Assembly (NCBI GenBank): GCA_046714355.1
Contig: JBKKAR010000085.1
Location: 1 to 38,132, forward strand
Direction of reading: 5' to 3'
DNA length: 38,132 nucleotides
From: JACDAN01 sp046714355
GTDB lineage: Bacteria > Actinomycetota > Thermoleophilia > Gaiellales > Gaiellaceae
A program made the position numbers and the translations under genes. Shown here piece after piece: positions 37,369 to 38,132 of this stretch (positions are counted from its first letter, which is position 1; each line of letters opens with the position of its first letter). Under the pieces are notes generated by a model that saw only the letters and a list, made by a program, of their open reading frames with translations, did no database searches and was not told where the DNA came from.

Positions 37369-38132
37369 ATGGTGAGGATGCCAACCGTCTGCACCCTGGG
37401 GGACCTTCTCCTCGACGTCGTGGTCAAGCTGAGCCGTCCCTTCGCGGAGGGTGACGACACGAACGGTGTGACGCGCGCCGGCGCCGGCGGCCAGGCGGCG
37501 AACGTCGCGGCGTGGTCAGCGGCTCTCGGCGCCGAGGCTCGATTCATCGGGAAACGCGGCGCAGATGCCGCGGGAGAGCTGGTGGAAGCCGACCTGCTCC
37601 GGCACGCTGTCGACGTCATGGGCCCGCCGCCGACCGGCCGCAACGGCGTCGTCGTCTCGCTCGTCGATCTCGATGGGAGCCGGACGATGGTCTCGGACCG
37701 TGGCGTCGCGCCCGAACTGGCTCCCGACGAGCTCGAGCCGGAGTGGTTCGAGAACGCCGACTGGCTGCATCTCTCCGGGTACTCGCTGATGGGCGAGCCG
37801 ATCGGCTCCGCGGCCGAGCGCGCGGTCGAGCTGGCCCGCGCCGCCGGCGCGCGAATCAGCGTCGACCTCTCCTCGGTCAACCTGATCCGCGAGTTCGGCC
37901 GCGAGGAGCTCGGGAAGCGGTTCGAGCGGATCCGGCCTGACGTCGTCTTCGGCAACGAGGCCGAGCACGAGGAGCTTCCGGTGGCGAGCGACCTCCAGAT
38001 CGTCAAGCGCGGGCCGGGCGGCGCGACGATCGACGGCCGCGACCTGCCGCCGGTCGCCGGCGACGTGGTCGACACGACCGGGGCGGGCGACGCGCTCGCA
38101 GCGGGATATCTGGTCGGCGGCGCCGAGCTCGC
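37369..38132 (+). CDS. PfkB family carbohydrate kinase, C-terminally cut by the window
   Basis: A ribokinase-type sugar or nucleoside kinase, 254 residues visible. The substrate-site GG motif appears in TRAGAGGQAANVAAWSAALG, the lid region in RGADAAGELVEADLL, and the catalytic signature near the end in VVDTTGAGDALAAGYLVGG with the base Asp of GAGD. Only the last part of the protein is missing. An ATG at 37369 (MVRMPTVCTLGDLLLD) and one at 37378 are both possible; the first has a GGGA at better spacing. No neighbouring pathway gene shows its substrate. Confidence 0.9.
   Translation, partial: MVRMPTVCTLGDLLLDVVVKLSRPFAEGDDTNGVTRAGAGGQAANVAAWSAALGAEARFIGKRGADAAGELVEADLLRHAVDVMGPPPTGRNGVVVSLVDLDGSRTMVSDRGVAPELAPDELEPEWFENADWLHLSGYSLMGEPIGSAAERAVELARAAGARISVDLSSVNLIREFGREELGKRFERIRPDVVFGNEAEHEELPVASDLQIVKRGPGGATIDGRDLPPVAGDVVDTTGAGDALAAGYLVGGAEL

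Overview
The window is a very GC-rich, densely packed bacterial chromosome segment. GTG starts are common, and 4-bp start/stop overlaps recur. The content fits an actinobacterium: a DUF501 protein, a DivIC/FtsB-type divisome protein, LytR-CpsA-Psr and L,D-transpeptidase wall enzymes, an FdxA-type seven-iron ferredoxin, and a GAF/SpoIIE phosphatase. A deep-branching lineage such as Thermoleophilia/Gaiellales is my best guess, but this is inference and no 16S gene is present. I see no rRNA, CRISPR array, insertion sequence, integrase, or phage gene.

Left part (1-9.0 kb), mostly minus strand: a truncated VOC protein, an FdxA ferredoxin, a receiver-like protein and a plus-strand DUF309 gene. These are followed by a compact cytochrome c maturation set (TlpA/ResA-like thioredoxin, CcmH, CcdA), an L,D-transpeptidase, and a membrane spermidine-synthase-like protein coupled to a large GAF/SpoIIE phosphatase. 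Two small plus-strand membrane genes end at a strong bidirectional terminator (8970-8995).

Middle (9.0-28.0 kb), all minus strand: read in the direction of transcription the order is glmU, prs, a family-39-like glycosyltransferase, rplY, pth, an ABC transporter, mfd, a parvulin lipoprotein, mazG, eno, a GerMN lipoprotein, pyk, ftsB/divIC, DUF501, two small genes, and a MerR-type-HTH plus receiver fusion. tRNA-Gln(UUG) and a decayed PKD-domain fragment lie just upstream of glmU.

Right part (28.2-38.1 kb): again in transcription order, a ROK sugar kinase, rsmI, a degenerate M23 protein, metG, tatD, ksgA, ispE and a small membrane protein lead into the tRNA. metG-tatD-ksgA-ispE are chained by GTGA overlaps. 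Divergent from the ROK gene are an LCP wall-polymer ligase, a 50-residue membrane peptide and a GlsB-like protein. These are followed by a minus-strand FmdB zinc ribbon, a tiny membrane protein and a truncated PfkB kinase.

The string rsmI-metG-tatD-ksgA-ispE-glmU-prs-rplY-pth-mfd-mazG-divIC matches the order of the same genes near the Bacillus origin, so the core looks like an ancient housekeeping cluster with lineage-specific insertions. I found no clear new defence or biosynthetic system. The items most worth checking are a nested inverted-repeat region ahead of rplY, three genes whose coding signal extends upstream of any ATG/GTG/TTG, the HTH-receiver fusion, a G-quadruplex motif ahead of mfd, and a 242-bp overlap between the M23 gene and metG.
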